DNA of 64,000 nucleotides from Geminicoccaceae bacterium (GCA_028285265.1 JANQPX010000033.1:176809-240808); one strand, 5' to 3'; positions 35,697 to 45,410 are shown, counted from the first letter of the stretch. The notes: generated from the sequence alone by a model not told the origin. A program made the numbers and translations.

Positions 35697-36188
35697 ATGA
35701 TGAACCACCGCCTTGTAACAACCTTGGCATCCCTTTTCCTGACGACCCAGGCCTTCGCTGGCGACGCCGGTATGGCTAAAGTCGGCGATGTCATGATCCA
35801 CGACGGTTGGGCCCGAGCGTCTATCGGTAGCGCGCCCAATAGCGCGGCCTATATGACGCTAATGACCAAAGGCAGCGAGACCGACAAGCTTCTAAGCGCG
35901 TCCTCGCCAGCCGCCGAGACTGTCGAACTGCATACCCATCTGATGGAGGATGGCATCGCCAAGATGCGTCCTGTCGAGGCGATTGAGATCGCCCCTGGCG
36001 AAGCAACCGTCCTTGAACCAGGCAACCTGCATGTGATGCTCATGGGGCTGAAAGGAAAGCTCGAAGAGGGTGCCGCGATGCCACTTACGCTTACCTTCGA
36101 GAAAGCGGGTGAGATCACCTTGGATCTACCGATTCGAGGCATCAAGGGTGGTATGAAGCACGGTGAAGGCCATAAGCATACCCACTAA
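35697..36188 (+). CDS. Periplasmic copper chaperone PCu(A)C
   Basis: 163-residue exported copper chaperone. The signal peptide ends near TQAFAGD. The copper motif is visible as ELHTHLMEDGIAKM followed about 30 residues later by LHVMLMGL, fitting the H-M-x10-M-x21-H-x-M pattern of the family approximately. The His-rich tail HGEGHKHTH adds metal capacity. Its role would be to hand Cu(I) to cytochrome oxidase, often with SCO1, which is the next gene. The start is one of two adjacent ATGs (35697 or 35700). Confidence 0.9.
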   Translation: MMNHRLVTTLASLFLTTQAFAGDAGMAKVGDVMIHDGWARASIGSAPNSAAYMTLMTKGSETDKLLSASSPAAETVELHTHLMEDGIAKMRPVEAIEIAPGEATVLEPGNLHVMLMGLKGKLEEGAAMPLTLTFEKAGEITLDLPIRGIKGGMKHGEGHKHTH

Positions 36189-36270
36189 ACCTATACCCGA
36201 ACAACACGCATCGAGGTAACCGCAGGACAGCTCGCCTTGCCCTCGAACCTCACGTGGGAGTCATCATGCC

Positions 36271-36885
36271 ATGAGCGCGTTTTCTTCAAAGCGAGGACTT
36301 CTGGTCACGTTCAGCGTTCTCATCCTCTTGGGATTTGGCGGTGTTCTAGCGACGCTAATGTTTTCCGGTCATCAGAATCAGGTTTCGGCCGGCAAGCCGT
36401 TGATCGGTGGACCTTTTGAGCTGATCGATCATCGGGGTGAGACCGTAACGGAGGCGACCTATGCCGGTCGCTATATGCTGGTCTACTTCGGCTACAGCTA
36501 TTGCCCCGACCTTTGCCCGTTGAGCCTGCAGACAATGACAGCCGCGTATGACCTATTGTCGGCTGAGGAACAAGCCAAAGTCGAGCCGATCTTCATCACC
36601 GTCGATCCAGAACGAGATACGGTGGCGGCGATCGCTGACTATGTTTCGCTGTTCCATGACGACCTTATCGGGCTCACTGGGTCAGTGGACCAAGTGAACG
36701 TCGCGTCCAAAGCCTATCGTGTCTATCATGCCAAAGCTGTCGATGCGGCAAGCTCAGCAGAGTATCTGGTCGACCATTCATCCTTTTACTACCTGATGGG
36801 ACCCGATGGGGATTATGTCCAGCATTTTGGCCATGACACCGTCGAGGAAGACATGGCGACGCGACTCCGTGAGATCATCGGCTAA
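36271..36885 (+). CDS. SCO1/SenC family copper metallochaperone
   Basis: 204-residue thioredoxin-fold protein anchored by an N-terminal membrane helix. Copper ligands are in YCPDLCP (CxxxC, ~residue 76) and the conserved His in DHSSFYYLMGPDG (~residue 168). It delivers copper to the CuA site of cytochrome c oxidase or acts as a thiol oxidoreductase. It follows PCu(A)C by 82 bases, and a short hairpin follows the stop. Confidence 0.94.
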   Translation: MSAFSSKRGLLVTFSVLILLGFGGVLATLMFSGHQNQVSAGKPLIGGPFELIDHRGETVTEATYAGRYMLVYFGYSYCPDLCPLSLQTMTAAYDLLSAEEQAKVEPIFITVDPERDTVAAIADYVSLFHDDLIGLTGSVDQVNVASKAYRVYHAKAVDAASSAEYLVDHSSFYYLMGPDGDYVQHFGHDTVEEDMATRLREIIG

Positions 36886-36897
36886 CAACACCAACCC

Positions 36898-36918
36898 GTC
36901 GAGAACAGTCTTCTCGAC
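36898..36918 (+). terminator. Hairpin after SCO1
   Basis: An 8-pair stem GTCGAGAA/TTCTCGAC with a CAGTC loop, 13 bases past the SCO1 stop. No U-run follows; it is a probable transcript end. Confidence 0.5.
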
Positions 36919-37631
36919 AGAACGCCCGGATCAACCAGTGAAGCACCGCACGAGCTGACAGCGCGGTGCTATCACTCGGCGTCAATCGAATTGGTCGGTC
37001 TGACCTACCTTTTGAGGCCGCGTTTTCGTCGGCAGAGGCAGCGTCGAGCCTCTCCTCAATACGGTCACCCTTCGACCGGTGGAGCCTCGGGGAAGAAGTT
37101 CATGTCGCCCTTAGGATTGCTCAGCGGCACCTGCCATTGGCGACCGCGGATAATAAAAGGCGTATGTTCGCCCGAGACGCCGTCATCCATGCGGAAGGTC
37201 TGATTGCGGGTGACGTCCCGATGGTGGTGCCTGCTAAGGAGAACCAGGAGGAAGCCCAGGCCATGGGCCGGCGTCACTAAGATCAAGAGCAGCGACGGCT
37301 ATGAACCGGCCCGCCATCACGTGCAGTTCGAGCTGATGAAGGTGAGTTTCGGCGGTCGCGACGAACGCCGCGCCAACCCCGACCTGTCTATTTCTTCGAT
37401 CAGATCAACGATCCACGTGAGACGATCATCCTCATCTATGAACCCGCCTACGCCGATATTTAGGAAAGCTCGACGCGCGCGTTGTTCACGACATGACAGC
37501 GACCGGAGACGATTGAGATCTGCGAATGGACGTCTCGCTGCCCAACTATTTGACCCATTAAGAGGCGGGCCGCTATTTTAAAGACGTTTTAGAACCCCGA
37601 GCCATTACCGTGCCGTAGCGCTTAGAGACGA
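36919..37631. other. Degenerate region ahead of the formylglycine enzyme
   Basis: Over 700 bases with no intact gene. At 37369-37515 a sulfatase remnant is readable (separate entry). The part around 37065-37286 has unrecognised open frames on both strands, one of which could be another decayed gene. Confidence 0.5.
37369..37515 (+). pseudogene. C-terminal sulfatase remnant
   Basis: One frame reads VYFFDQINDPRETIILIYEPAYADI and then a stop at 37461. It aligns residue by residue with VQLFDMIDDPREMTNLA and its PAYADT continuation in the intact sulfatase of 38607-40118. After a frameshift the similarity continues as KLDARVVHDMTATGDD. No upstream catalytic part is present. Confidence 0.65.
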
Positions 37632-38570
37632 ATGAACAAATCTAGCTGTTGCCTCATGACACCGGACGCCAGACGATCATCGTCTGGCGCTGTACCTGTT
37701 GTCCCACGTGCAAAAGGCTCGTCGATGTTCGACACGGTCGACATTCCGGGTGGCAAGGGGCTGATCGGAACGGACGACGTGCGGATCCCACTAGACGCGG
37801 AAGGCCCTTGCCGCTCGGTAAAGTTGAAACCCTTTCGAATGACGACGACGGCGGTCACCAACGACCACTTCGCTGCCTTTATCGAGGATACGGGCTATGC
37901 GACAGAAGCCGAACGCTACGGCTGGTCCTTCGTGTTTCATGCCCACATCCCTAACACGATCGGTGATACCCAAGCCGTCCCCTCGCACGAATGGTGGCGG
38001 CGGGTCGATGGTGCGAGCTGGCGTCTCGTTAACGGCCCTGGCTCGGCAGCCGACGTCCATGGCGATCATCCCGTCGTTCACGTCTCCTGGGCCGATGCCA
38101 GAGCCTTTGCCGGCTGGGCTGGAGGGCGCCTTCCGACCGAAGCCGAATGGGAACACGCTGCGCGGGGCGGTCTTGGCGACGCCACCTATCCCTGGGGGGA
38201 TCGCCACCCCAACGATGACGACTTCTTTCCCTGCAACATCTGGCAGGGGCGCTTTCCAAACGGGAACACTAGCGCCGACGGCTATGCGGCGACCGCCCCT
38301 TCGAGATCCTTCGATCCAAATGGCTACGGCCTCTATAACATGTGTGGCAATGTCTGGGAGTGGACGTCCGAGCCTTACAAGGTACGCTCGCTCAGTAAGG
38401 TGGCACGAAAGCACGCCGCGCAGATGAAGGGAGCCAAGGTGCTCAAGGGTGGCTCCTATCTCTGTCATATCAGCTATTGCTACCGCTATCGCATCGCCGC
38501 CCGTACTGGCACAACGCCTGACACTACGACGTCGCATCAGGGTTTTCGGCTGGTGTTTGAGGCCAAGTAA
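37632..38570 (+). CDS. Formylglycine-generating enzyme (sulfatase-modifying factor)
   Basis: 312-residue FGE-sulfatase domain protein. Family features include PFRMTTTAVTNDHFAAFI, HPVVHVSWADARAFAGWAGGRLPTEAEWEHAARGG, shown in part as the typical WxDAxAFxxWxGGRLPTEAEWE core, and GNVWEWTSE. The active-site cysteines stand as C-x4-C in YLCHISYCYRYR near residue 277, as in the human enzyme. It oxidises a Cys of its client sulfatase to formylglycine; that client is the next gene. The first ~31 residues are poorly conserved-looking and the start could be the internal Met at 37725. Confidence 0.93.
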   Translation: MNKSSCCLMTPDARRSSSGAVPVVPRAKGSSMFDTVDIPGGKGLIGTDDVRIPLDAEGPCRSVKLKPFRMTTTAVTNDHFAAFIEDTGYATEAERYGWSFVFHAHIPNTIGDTQAVPSHEWWRRVDGASWRLVNGPGSAADVHGDHPVVHVSWADARAFAGWAGGRLPTEAEWEHAARGGLGDATYPWGDRHPNDDDFFPCNIWQGRFPNGNTSADGYAATAPSRSFDPNGYGLYNMCGNVWEWTSEPYKVRSLSKVARKHAAQMKGAKVLKGGSYLCHISYCYRYRIAARTGTTPDTTTSHQGFRLVFEAK

Positions 38571-38606
38571 ACGACATGATCGGTGACTGCCGAGGGAGAT
38601 GAAGAC

Positions 38607-40118
38607 GTGGATGATCAGAGACCAAATGTACTGTTGATTTGCGCTGATCATTGGGCCGCTGAGCATCTCGGATTTGCAGGAAACCCAGCGATACTAACGC
38701 CGGGTTTAAACGAAATTTCAGCCTCTGGAGTGCGCTATACAAACGCCTACTCCGAATGTCCGGTGTGCATCCCGGCAAGGCGCACATTGATGACCGGGAT
38801 GAGCCCAAAGTCCCACGGCGATCGCGTCTTCAACGATCAGCTCAGCATGCCCGATGCCGTCACCATGGCGCAGGCCTTTCGCAATGCTGGCTACCAGGCA
38901 GATGCCGTAGGCAAGCTGCATGTGCAGCCACAAAGGAATCGTATCGGTTTTGACAGCGTCCTATTGGATGATGAAGGCCGATCGCAGTGGGGAACCCTTG
39001 ACGACTACGACATCTATCTCGGCGATCAAGGCTATGCTGGACGCCAATTCGATCATGGCATGTCCAACAATCAGTATCACTGGCGGCCCTGGCACTTGCC
39101 GGAAGAACATCACGCTACAGCATGGGCAGGACGCAGCATGGCGCGCGTCATCAAGCGGCGCGACCCGACCAAACCCGCCTTCTGGTATCTGGGCTTTCGC
39201 CATCCACACCCGCCCCTCGTGCCGCCCCAAACCTACATGGAACTCTATCGAAATATCGAGATCGATGAGCCCTATGTCGGCGACTGGGCGAAAGATCCAG
39301 ATCAGTTACCCTATGCGATCTCCGCTCTTCTAAGTCGCACGCGCCTCTACACAAGAGAACAAATGCTAGAAGCCAAGCGTGCGTTTTACGCACTGGCTAC
39401 CCAGATCGACCATCAGATCCGTTATCTCATCGGCACGCTCCGGATGGAGGGCATTCTCGATGACACCATCATCCTGTTCACCAGCGACCATGGCGACATG
39501 CTGGGCAATCACGATATGGCAGCGAAACGCATCTTCTATGAGAGCTCGGCGAACATTCCGATGATCCTCATGCCAAACAAGGACAATCCGAAGGTGACGG
39601 AAGGGACGGTCGATGACCGGTTGGTGACCTTTGCCGATGTGATGCCCACATTGCTTGATCTCTGCGACATACCGATCCCAGACACCGTCGACGGCATATC
39701 GATGCTGGGCGGGGCTGCACATACGCACATCTATGGCGAATGCGGAGAAGATGATCATGCCACGCGCATGATCCGGGATGAGCGATTCAAGCTCATCTAC
39801 TATCCTGTCGGCAACCACGTTCAACTCTTCGACATGATCGACGATCCCCGCGAGATGACGAACCTTGCGAAGGATCCCGCCTATGCAGACACCGTCGCAC
39901 GCTTGAAGGCGGCCTTGGTATCTGAGCTCTATGGCAGCGATCTCGCGTGGCTTGACGACGGTGAACTCACCGGCAAGCCTGATATCCCCTATCGTTGGGC
40001 CGCGCAGCGTCATCTCAACTCGCAGCGAGGCGATGGATGGCCCCCTTCGCCAAAGGTCGATATCCCGCAAGTTGAGTGGACGAGAGAGCGGGTGGCTGAC
40101 TGGCCATCAAACACGTAG
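38607..40118 (+). CDS. Sulfatase, Cys-type (formylglycine-dependent)
   Basis: 503-residue alkaline-phosphatase-fold sulfatase. The maturation motif C-x-P-x-R is CIPAR (Cys54-Arg58) in ECPVCIPARRTLMTG. Metal site residues are in LLICADHWA near residue 10 and FTSDHGDMLGNHDM near residue 300. No signal peptide is visible, so it is cytoplasmic; the size and lack of a signal resemble choline-sulfatase-type enzymes, but the substrate is not assigned. I chose GTG 38607, with GGGAGAT upstream. The FGE gene just before supplies its activation. Confidence 0.92.
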   Translation: MDDQRPNVLLICADHWAAEHLGFAGNPAILTPGLNEISASGVRYTNAYSECPVCIPARRTLMTGMSPKSHGDRVFNDQLSMPDAVTMAQAFRNAGYQADAVGKLHVQPQRNRIGFDSVLLDDEGRSQWGTLDDYDIYLGDQGYAGRQFDHGMSNNQYHWRPWHLPEEHHATAWAGRSMARVIKRRDPTKPAFWYLGFRHPHPPLVPPQTYMELYRNIEIDEPYVGDWAKDPDQLPYAISALLSRTRLYTREQMLEAKRAFYALATQIDHQIRYLIGTLRMEGILDDTIILFTSDHGDMLGNHDMAAKRIFYESSANIPMILMPNKDNPKVTEGTVDDRLVTFADVMPTLLDLCDIPIPDTVDGISMLGGAAHTHIYGECGEDDHATRMIRDERFKLIYYPVGNHVQLFDMIDDPREMTNLAKDPAYADTVARLKAALVSELYGSDLAWLDDGELTGKPDIPYRWAAQRHLNSQRGDGWPPSPKVDIPQVEWTRERVADWPSNT

Positions 40119-40407
40119 TGGCAAGGAGCTTTGGCGCTTAACCTTGTACTGATGCAGATATACGTCCTCGCCCCAAAGCTGCGTCAGCGGCCCGATCAGA
40201 CCTGGATGACGGCCGAGCACATCGAAAGCCTCACGCAGACGCGTGAACAGCAAGGGCGCTTCGGGGCGTGCCGTCCTTCTAGAGGAAGACTTCGTCGCGC
40301 CTCATCTGGAAGACCTGGTCAGAGGCCTGCTTCAACACGTTGACTTCCTTCTGACTGAAGTCGTCCGGGAGGAAGATCTTCGCATGGCTGGGCAAGTTGC
40401 GTGTCAT
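40107..40407 (-). pseudogene. Phytanoyl-CoA dioxygenase family remnant
   Basis: On the minus strand an N-terminal fragment can be read: MTRNLPSHAKIFLPDDFSQK, then a helix, an in-frame TAG, KDGTPRSALAVH, a frameshift near 40240, and GRHPGLIGPLTQLWGEDVYL followed by HQYKVKRQ. This follows the PhyH/ectoine-hydroxylase pattern. The C-terminal Fe(II) and 2-oxoglutarate half is missing. It overlaps the end of the sulfatase gene. Confidence 0.65.
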
Positions 40408-40878
40408 TGAGTTTCGTGCCGCCTCTGCGAACGGAGCAACTCACCAATCATGACAGAATACCTAAAGTCTGAACACGGATTAGGATTTCAACCGCGGCAT
40501 CCGATTATTGCGCCTGGCCGGGTTTCAAAGAAGCGTCATACCGGTGCGTAACGGTGTCATGGTGACGTGAGGCTATTTACCCGACACCTGCCGCTACGGC
40601 GAATGTTTGCTTGAGACAGTCGGCGATGTTCTAAATCTACCTTAAGTTGATAAAATGAGAAGTGCCAAGCCCAGTCGCTTCCTAACTATCTCCGGCTCAA
40701 GCGGTGCTGCAGAGCTTTTGGCGGCCTTATTCCTGTAGTCCCGACTGATCATTGTCCCAGGCATGTTGTCAGCGTGAAAGCACCGACCACCCACTACTGA
40801 CCCAACATCGTTAGCAAAATATTATCCAAACAAGCCTAGAGTTCCGAGCTTCAGTTTTTCGGATTGGAAGCAAGGGTA
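40408..40878. other. Intergenic region before the chemoreceptor gene
   Basis: About 470 bases with no gene I can support. The AT content rises towards 40800-40860, where the chemoreceptor promoter is expected. Confidence 0.4.
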
Positions 40879-42129
40879 ATGCTAACGTCAACAAACCCTC
40901 TGGACTTGGTCGCTGTGCGAAGAGCAGTGATTGCCATGCTAATTGTCGGGCCTACGCTGACGCTGATCAATCAATGGGATGCTTTAACCGGCTCGGCGAC
41001 ACTTCACTGGTCGAAGGCGGCCCTTACATTCACCGTTCCATTTTGTGTCTCATTGGTTACTGGTATCATCGCCGGCCGGCAACTGAACCGTATTGTTGAG
41101 AGTTTCGGGGCAAACTATAGGAAGCAGATTTCGGACCTGAAGCGCTCGATTGACGATGGGCGCCAGGACCTAGAGAACCTTAAACGTCAGCTGAGGCATG
41201 CAACGGACGCTACACAGGCACTTCCTGAGGAGCCTGAGACCAAGCGCTCAAAGGGTGCCCCTCATCAACAGATCACCTTCAATGCTTCACGTATCGAGTT
41301 GGCTACCGCAAAGGTCGAAACAATCATGTCGAACGCGCGAAACGTCAATTCGTCATCGGTTGAACGGGTGAAATTCATCCAGGATCTGATCGATCGTTTC
41401 GAGAAAGTGGAGCAATCGATCAAACAACTCTGTGCCGAAGCCGAGAAAAGCGGTTCCTGCGTCAAGCGAATCGACGAAGACATAAAGAAGATATCGGGAG
41501 GTGTGGAGGCTCTCGTGAAAGGCATTTCAGAAACCGCCGCAGAGGTTTCCGGAATGACTGCAACCGGGAAAGCGTTTCGAGATCGCTTCGATGCAGTCAA
41601 GGAGGCAACGGATCGGATGGAGGCACTTGCTCTACAGATCAGGCTTCTCGCGCTCAACGCCTCGATTGAAGCCGCGAGAGCCGGTGAAGCTGGCAAAGGC
41701 TTTGCCGTGGTTGCGCAGGAAGTTCGTGGCTTAGCCGACCGTTCGAAATCCGATGTGACGGACATTTCCGACCAAGTCAGGCAGCTTGAACTGTCGCTAG
41801 TCGGCCTCCTTGATCGTTTCGAGACTGCCGACAAAACGCTCGCAGGCACTGTCGAGACAAGTCAGTCGTTCGTAGCGCTGTCGAATGATGTTAGCGTCGA
41901 CGTTAACAATTTAACCCAATTGATTCTCGGTGCGAGCCGGGAGACGGCAACGCAGCTTCCGATGGTCTTGGACTTGCTTGACGGCGTTCGGCAGATAAAA
42001 GGCAACACGGAGGCCGCTGTTTCGGGTTCGGCAAAGAACATGAAGCTTTGTCAACAAGCCTTGGGAGATCTAAGCGAAGCATCCCGTCGCCCGTGCGCCG
42101 AGCACGCGCTCCACACGACCAGACTTTAA
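40879..42129 (+). CDS. Methyl-accepting chemotaxis protein with NrtS-like membrane domain
   Basis: 416-residue receptor. Residues ~10-66 contain two helices with [14 protein letters not shown] and [15 protein letters not shown], which closely follow the pattern of the small nitrate/nitrite transporter NrtS (LINxGDAL ... LKxLLTYLVPYCVS). There is no periplasmic loop domain and no HAMP. A coiled coil starts at ~85. The signalling hairpin is [34 protein letters not shown], quoted only to identify residues ~255-290. ATG 40879 has AAGG upstream; five codons earlier is another in-frame start. The proposed role is taxis or other output in response to nitrate/nitrite (inference). Confidence 0.85.
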   Translation: MLTSTNPLDLVAVRRAVIAMLIVGPTLTLINQWDALTGSATLHWSKAALTFTVPFCVSLVTGIIAGRQLNRIVESFGANYRKQISDLKRSIDDGRQDLENLKRQLRHATDATQALPEEPETKRSKGAPHQQITFNASRIELATAKVETIMSNARNVNSSSVERVKFIQDLIDRFEKVEQSIKQLCAEAEKSGSCVKRIDEDIKKISGGVEALVKGISETAAEVSGMTATGKAFRDRFDAVKEATDRMEALALQIRLLALNASIEAARAGEAGKGFAVVAQEVRGLADRSKSDVTDISDQVRQLELSLVGLLDRFETADKTLAGTVETSQSFVALSNDVSVDVNNLTQLILGASRETATQLPMVLDLLDGVRQIKGNTEAAVSGSAKNMKLCQQALGDLSEASRRPCAEHALHTTRL

Positions 42130-42570
42130 ACCACCAACGTTTTTGGATACTGGCAATGGCCACCTAAAGTGGCCGCTCCGTCATGATTACACGGTAACGC
42201 GGACATCGCGTCGGCACCTCACCTTCCAGCGCGGGGAAGGCGCCGCAAGATGCCTTCGGGGCAGGTATTCTCTCCACAATGGTGCTTTCGGCCAGTTCTT
42301 TTGCGCTAGGTTTCGGTTCCGTTCCGCGCCGAAGCTGGACACCAGCGCGGTAAGTGTATCGGCAGCAATACGAACAAATGCGCTTTCGCGTTATCTGTTC
42401 AATCGTCACCTCACTGCCGCTCATGCAATCGAGTAGATCATCGGCAATGACAAGATGAGGCGCGGTCTGATGGCCAAGCCTGCAAATGCTGATCTGGACA
42501 CCGCTCAGAGGTGGGACTCATATGTGCTGGTCGCCAAAGGCAAGTGCACAGACCGCGCCAAAACCTTCCC
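42130..42570. other. Intergenic region, chemoreceptor / AztD-like gene (convergent)
   Basis: About 440 bases. GGCCAC-CTAAA-GTGGCC at 42158-42174 is a possible chemoreceptor terminator. A minus-strand frame of 86 codons (42164-42424) with several Cys is present but has no ribosome site or family signature, so I do not call it. Confidence 0.4.
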
Positions 42571-43779
42571 TCAGTGCATCAAGCCGCTGCCACCAACGGC
42601 AACAACATTGTAGGGCAAACCCTCGAGCGTGATCCTGTCGAGTTCGACGAAGTCTGCCGTTCCAACGATCCGCAGGCTCGCATCCAGCGGATCGGTCAGG
42701 ATCAGCCGATCGTCTGCAACCGCCATGCGCGGCCGCGGGTCGCGCCAGTGGCCGTCCATCGAATAAGGCTGTGTGATCTGTACACTTTGCTCAATTTCCG
42801 CGGAGAGCATGTTCAACCGATGCAACGACCCGTCCTCGGTGAGGATGTAGGCGAATTGGGGTTTTGCGGGATCGAGGACGAAATGAACCCGGCGGAAAGG
42901 TAGTTCAACGCGGGTGAAGTAGGGATCTGCGGTGGGATCGACGATGACGACCGAGTCCCTGCCATAGTTGCCCAGAAAGACCTGCATCGCAGTCGATCCA
43001 AGTAAGGTGCCGGTTTTGTCCTCGGGAAACTCCGCAGGATAGGGCAGCATAGTGAAGGCATCGGAACCGCCCGTCGTGTCGTGAGCGATTACACCTTCAC
43101 CGCATCCCGCCAGAAGAAAACTGCCGGAGAATGCCTCACCATGAAGATCCGTACAGGCGTGCATATCGCCCAACGGCGTTCCGTCCGACGTGAACGCGCC
43201 GATGCCGAGTCGCGGAGGCAACTTGTCCTTAGCGACGGGTTCTTCAGACGCGATCGAGCTCAAGAAGTAATCCCCCATGGCTGCAACGAAACCGTGATGT
43301 GCGACGTTCATCGGAAATCTATTCTCGTCGAACTCTCCTCGAAGGATCGCGCCCTCTTCGAGGACAGCAGCGTAGCCTCCCTTGTCGAAGGCTATCGCCA
43401 CCTTGCCCGCATGATTGACGACATGGAAGGGGCGCGGCCCCGCTATCGAACCGATTGGCTCAGGTTCGGAAACTTCGATGTCGGTGTGGTCGCCGTGGGA
43501 TTCGAGCTCTATACCGCTCCGGAGGAAATCGACTTTATTGTGATCGGACTGCACCGCGATGACGAAAGCATCGTCAGACGAGGCATAGAGCCTCGCCGAT
43601 CCAGTAACCTCGAGGCTCCAGCGCTTGTCTGGAGCGTCGAGATCAATGACGGTGATCGTTGGGTCGGTGTGATCGGCTACGAAAAGCCGCCATGCAGTTG
43701 CATCCTCATCAGCCCAGGCAGAGTGCCCAAGTGCCAGCACCACCCCGAAGACGGTGGCGGATAGTCTTGATGACGTCAT
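42571..43779 (-). CDS. aztD: AztD-like periplasmic zinc metallochaperone
   Basis: 402-residue exported beta-propeller-type protein. A signal peptide ends near HSAWADE. Family-like features are ESHGDHTDIEV (His95, His98), GPRPFHVVNHAGKVAIAFD, and CTDLHGEAFSG with a second Cys in LLAGCGEGV. These match my recollection of the AztD zinc chaperone, which normally passes zinc to the AztC binding protein of AztABC. No aztABC genes are in the window; a FecBCD-type transporter under the same kind of palindrome is. The start has GAAGGTAAGAG upstream. Its operator candidate is 43977-43994. Confidence 0.78.
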   Translation of the reverse strand: MTSSRLSATVFGVVLALGHSAWADEDATAWRLFVADHTDPTITVIDLDAPDKRWSLEVTGSARLYASSDDAFVIAVQSDHNKVDFLRSGIELESHGDHTDIEVSEPEPIGSIAGPRPFHVVNHAGKVAIAFDKGGYAAVLEEGAILRGEFDENRFPMNVAHHGFVAAMGDYFLSSIASEEPVAKDKLPPRLGIGAFTSDGTPLGDMHACTDLHGEAFSGSFLLAGCGEGVIAHDTTGGSDAFTMLPYPAEFPEDKTGTLLGSTAMQVFLGNYGRDSVVIVDPTADPYFTRVELPFRRVHFVLDPAKPQFAYILTEDGSLHRLNMLSAEIEQSVQITQPYSMDGHWRDPRPRMAVADDRLILTDPLDASLRIVGTADFVELDRITLEGLPYNVVAVGGSGLMH

Positions 43780-43976
43780 CTCTCTTACCTTCTTCTCTGG
43801 TTGCTTGATCAGCGCCCGTAACTCGCTGTCGGCGGCGGCTTTGGATTGGCTTCGCCCGCCTTTTGGAGCACGTCATAGGCGCATGGCCTGCTAGGGCGCC
43901 GGGCCGGCCAACACTTGCGCTTGCATCTTCTTTTGCCGCCCAGTTGTCAGATGCTCTATGGAGCGCTCCTGTATTT

Positions 43977-43994
43977 GTTATGTTATAACATTAC
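43977..43994. promoter_or_regulatory. Zur-like operator upstream of the AztD-like gene
   Basis: GTTATGTTATAACATTAC, with the perfect 12-base core ATGTTATAACAT. The core is identical to that at 49015-49026 and resembles the alphaproteobacterial Zur box. It is about 200 bases before the gene start. Confidence 0.7.
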
Positions 43995-44550
43995 ACATAT
44001 AACTTGCAATCTCAGCGCCTTGAAAATTTTGACTTCGAGCAGCGCCTCCCAAAGCCTGATTCCACGTCACGGCATAGTCGCGTTCGCCGAGTCGTCCAGC
44101 AAGCACGCCGTTTTTCCCGGCTGAGGGCGCTGGAAACCCGCAGCTCAGCACGGCGAAGGTCTGGCAAAGCTGTCTGTTCAAAGTTTCGGGGATGCCCATT
44201 CCTGGCTAGCTGAAACATCCCAAGTATCGGGGCGTCTTATTGAACGGGTGGCGGAAGGCACCTTCGACGTACATCAGAGGCGCCTAATGACAGTGGTCCA
44301 ACGGCGACAACTCGCCGGCTGCGGTAGGGCCACTGCTTAGGCAGCTCAACTGTCTCCGCTACCCCTCCCCTTTCTGACCACCAATGCGCTCTGGGATTAT
44401 GATAGGTCAGGGTCAATTGTGAGCTTGGGCTGCCCGGTTTGAATGCCGCATTTCAGTCAATGAACGGCCATTCGGCATCATTCACACTTCGAACTTTTCC
44501 AACTGAAATGCGAGAGCTACTCCCCCCCGCAAACCGGCAACGGCGGGGTG
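43995..44550. other. Intergenic region with no supported gene
   Basis: About 550 bases after the Zur-like site. Several short frames overlap on both strands without ribosome sites. I see no RNA gene or mobile element. Confidence 0.4.
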
Positions 44551-44868
44551 TCATTTCGCTTTGGTGTGACTGCGAAAGAACCGAACCCACCAGGCTGGTT
44601 TCTGCTCCTGCTCCGCGAGGCGACGATCAAATATGACTGCGTTGATATAGGGTGACATGTTTTGTTGCGCCCAAGCCTCAGCAATTAGCTCAAGCACCAG
44701 CTTGGCTCGCCTCCCATCTCTATCGATAACGGGGTCAAGATAGTCGACAACTGTTGTCGACAATATGATCCCACCGTAACCGCCATCGTAATGGAATCGA
44801 TCGTCAGTTCGATGAGACAAAGTAAGTCTACTGCCCAGCCTGGGGCACAAGAATGGCAAGGTCTCCAT
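44551..44868 (-). CDS. Hypothetical protein, 105 residues
   Basis: Not recognised. A GGAGTG site lies about 11 bases before ATG 44868. Composition is protein-like, with a predicted helical centre (KLVLELIAEAWAQQNM) and a basic C-terminus. No signal peptide, membrane helix or motif. It is isolated between long spacers, so it may be a remnant. Confidence 0.4.
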   Translation of the reverse strand: METLPFLCPRLGSRLTLSHRTDDRFHYDGGYGGIILSTTVVDYLDPVIDRDGRRAKLVLELIAEAWAQQNMSPYINAVIFDRRLAEQEQKPAWWVRFFRSHTKAK

Positions 44869-45410
44869 GCGTGATATTCGGCACTCCAGCCAGATGAGTG
44901 TAGAGGCAGTTTTCAGCGTAAGCGCGGCGATTGGTTGCCTAAAAAAGTATCAAAATCTCACACATTATCAACCCTGTGGTTTGCTCTCGCCAAAACTTTA
45001 TCCAAAGATGTCTTCAGGTCACAAGCGTTTGACTAACGTCCTCGCAGAATAGCGGTTTCCTACTCTATCTGAGCTGTACATAACTTACCGGCGCATGGCC
45101 GCCTGGTGTCAAAAGGGTGACTTAGTACCACGTCGAGCCACGTCCGCTTTGCCATGGCAGAAGGCAGTCTTATGAATGTCTTGAGGCGACACATGCCAGC
45201 CTCTAGCACTCGAGAGCATTATGTCTTTGTATGGTCAACAGCTCACGTTAGCGCCTTCCGGCAAGGGGGCCGCTATGGAGTATCGAGTCGCCAGAAGGCT
45301 CACGACGGCTTAGTCTCAAAGCCCACCTAAGCCTTCTCATCAAAATGAGCAGTGTGCCGATTTGTTTTATATTAGTCTCGATCTACATCATCATTTCCCA
45401 GAGCCCGTCA
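44869..45410. other. Intergenic region before a GNAT gene
   Basis: About 540 bases, AT-richer than its surroundings. I see no supported gene or structured element. Confidence 0.4.

Noticed and set aside
39366..40070. Minus-strand open frame of 234 codons
   Set aside because: Antisense to the sulfatase, which has its maturation and metal motifs in the other strand.
42164..42424. Minus-strand 86-codon frame with several Cys
   Set aside because: No ribosome site, no family signature, and it sits in a convergent spacer; noted in the gap entry only.
43977..43994. Fur, Mur or Irr site instead of Zur
   Set aside because: The ATGTTATAACAT core fits the Zur pattern better than GATAATGAT or Irr-type sequences I know, and the adjacent AztD-like gene is zinc-related.
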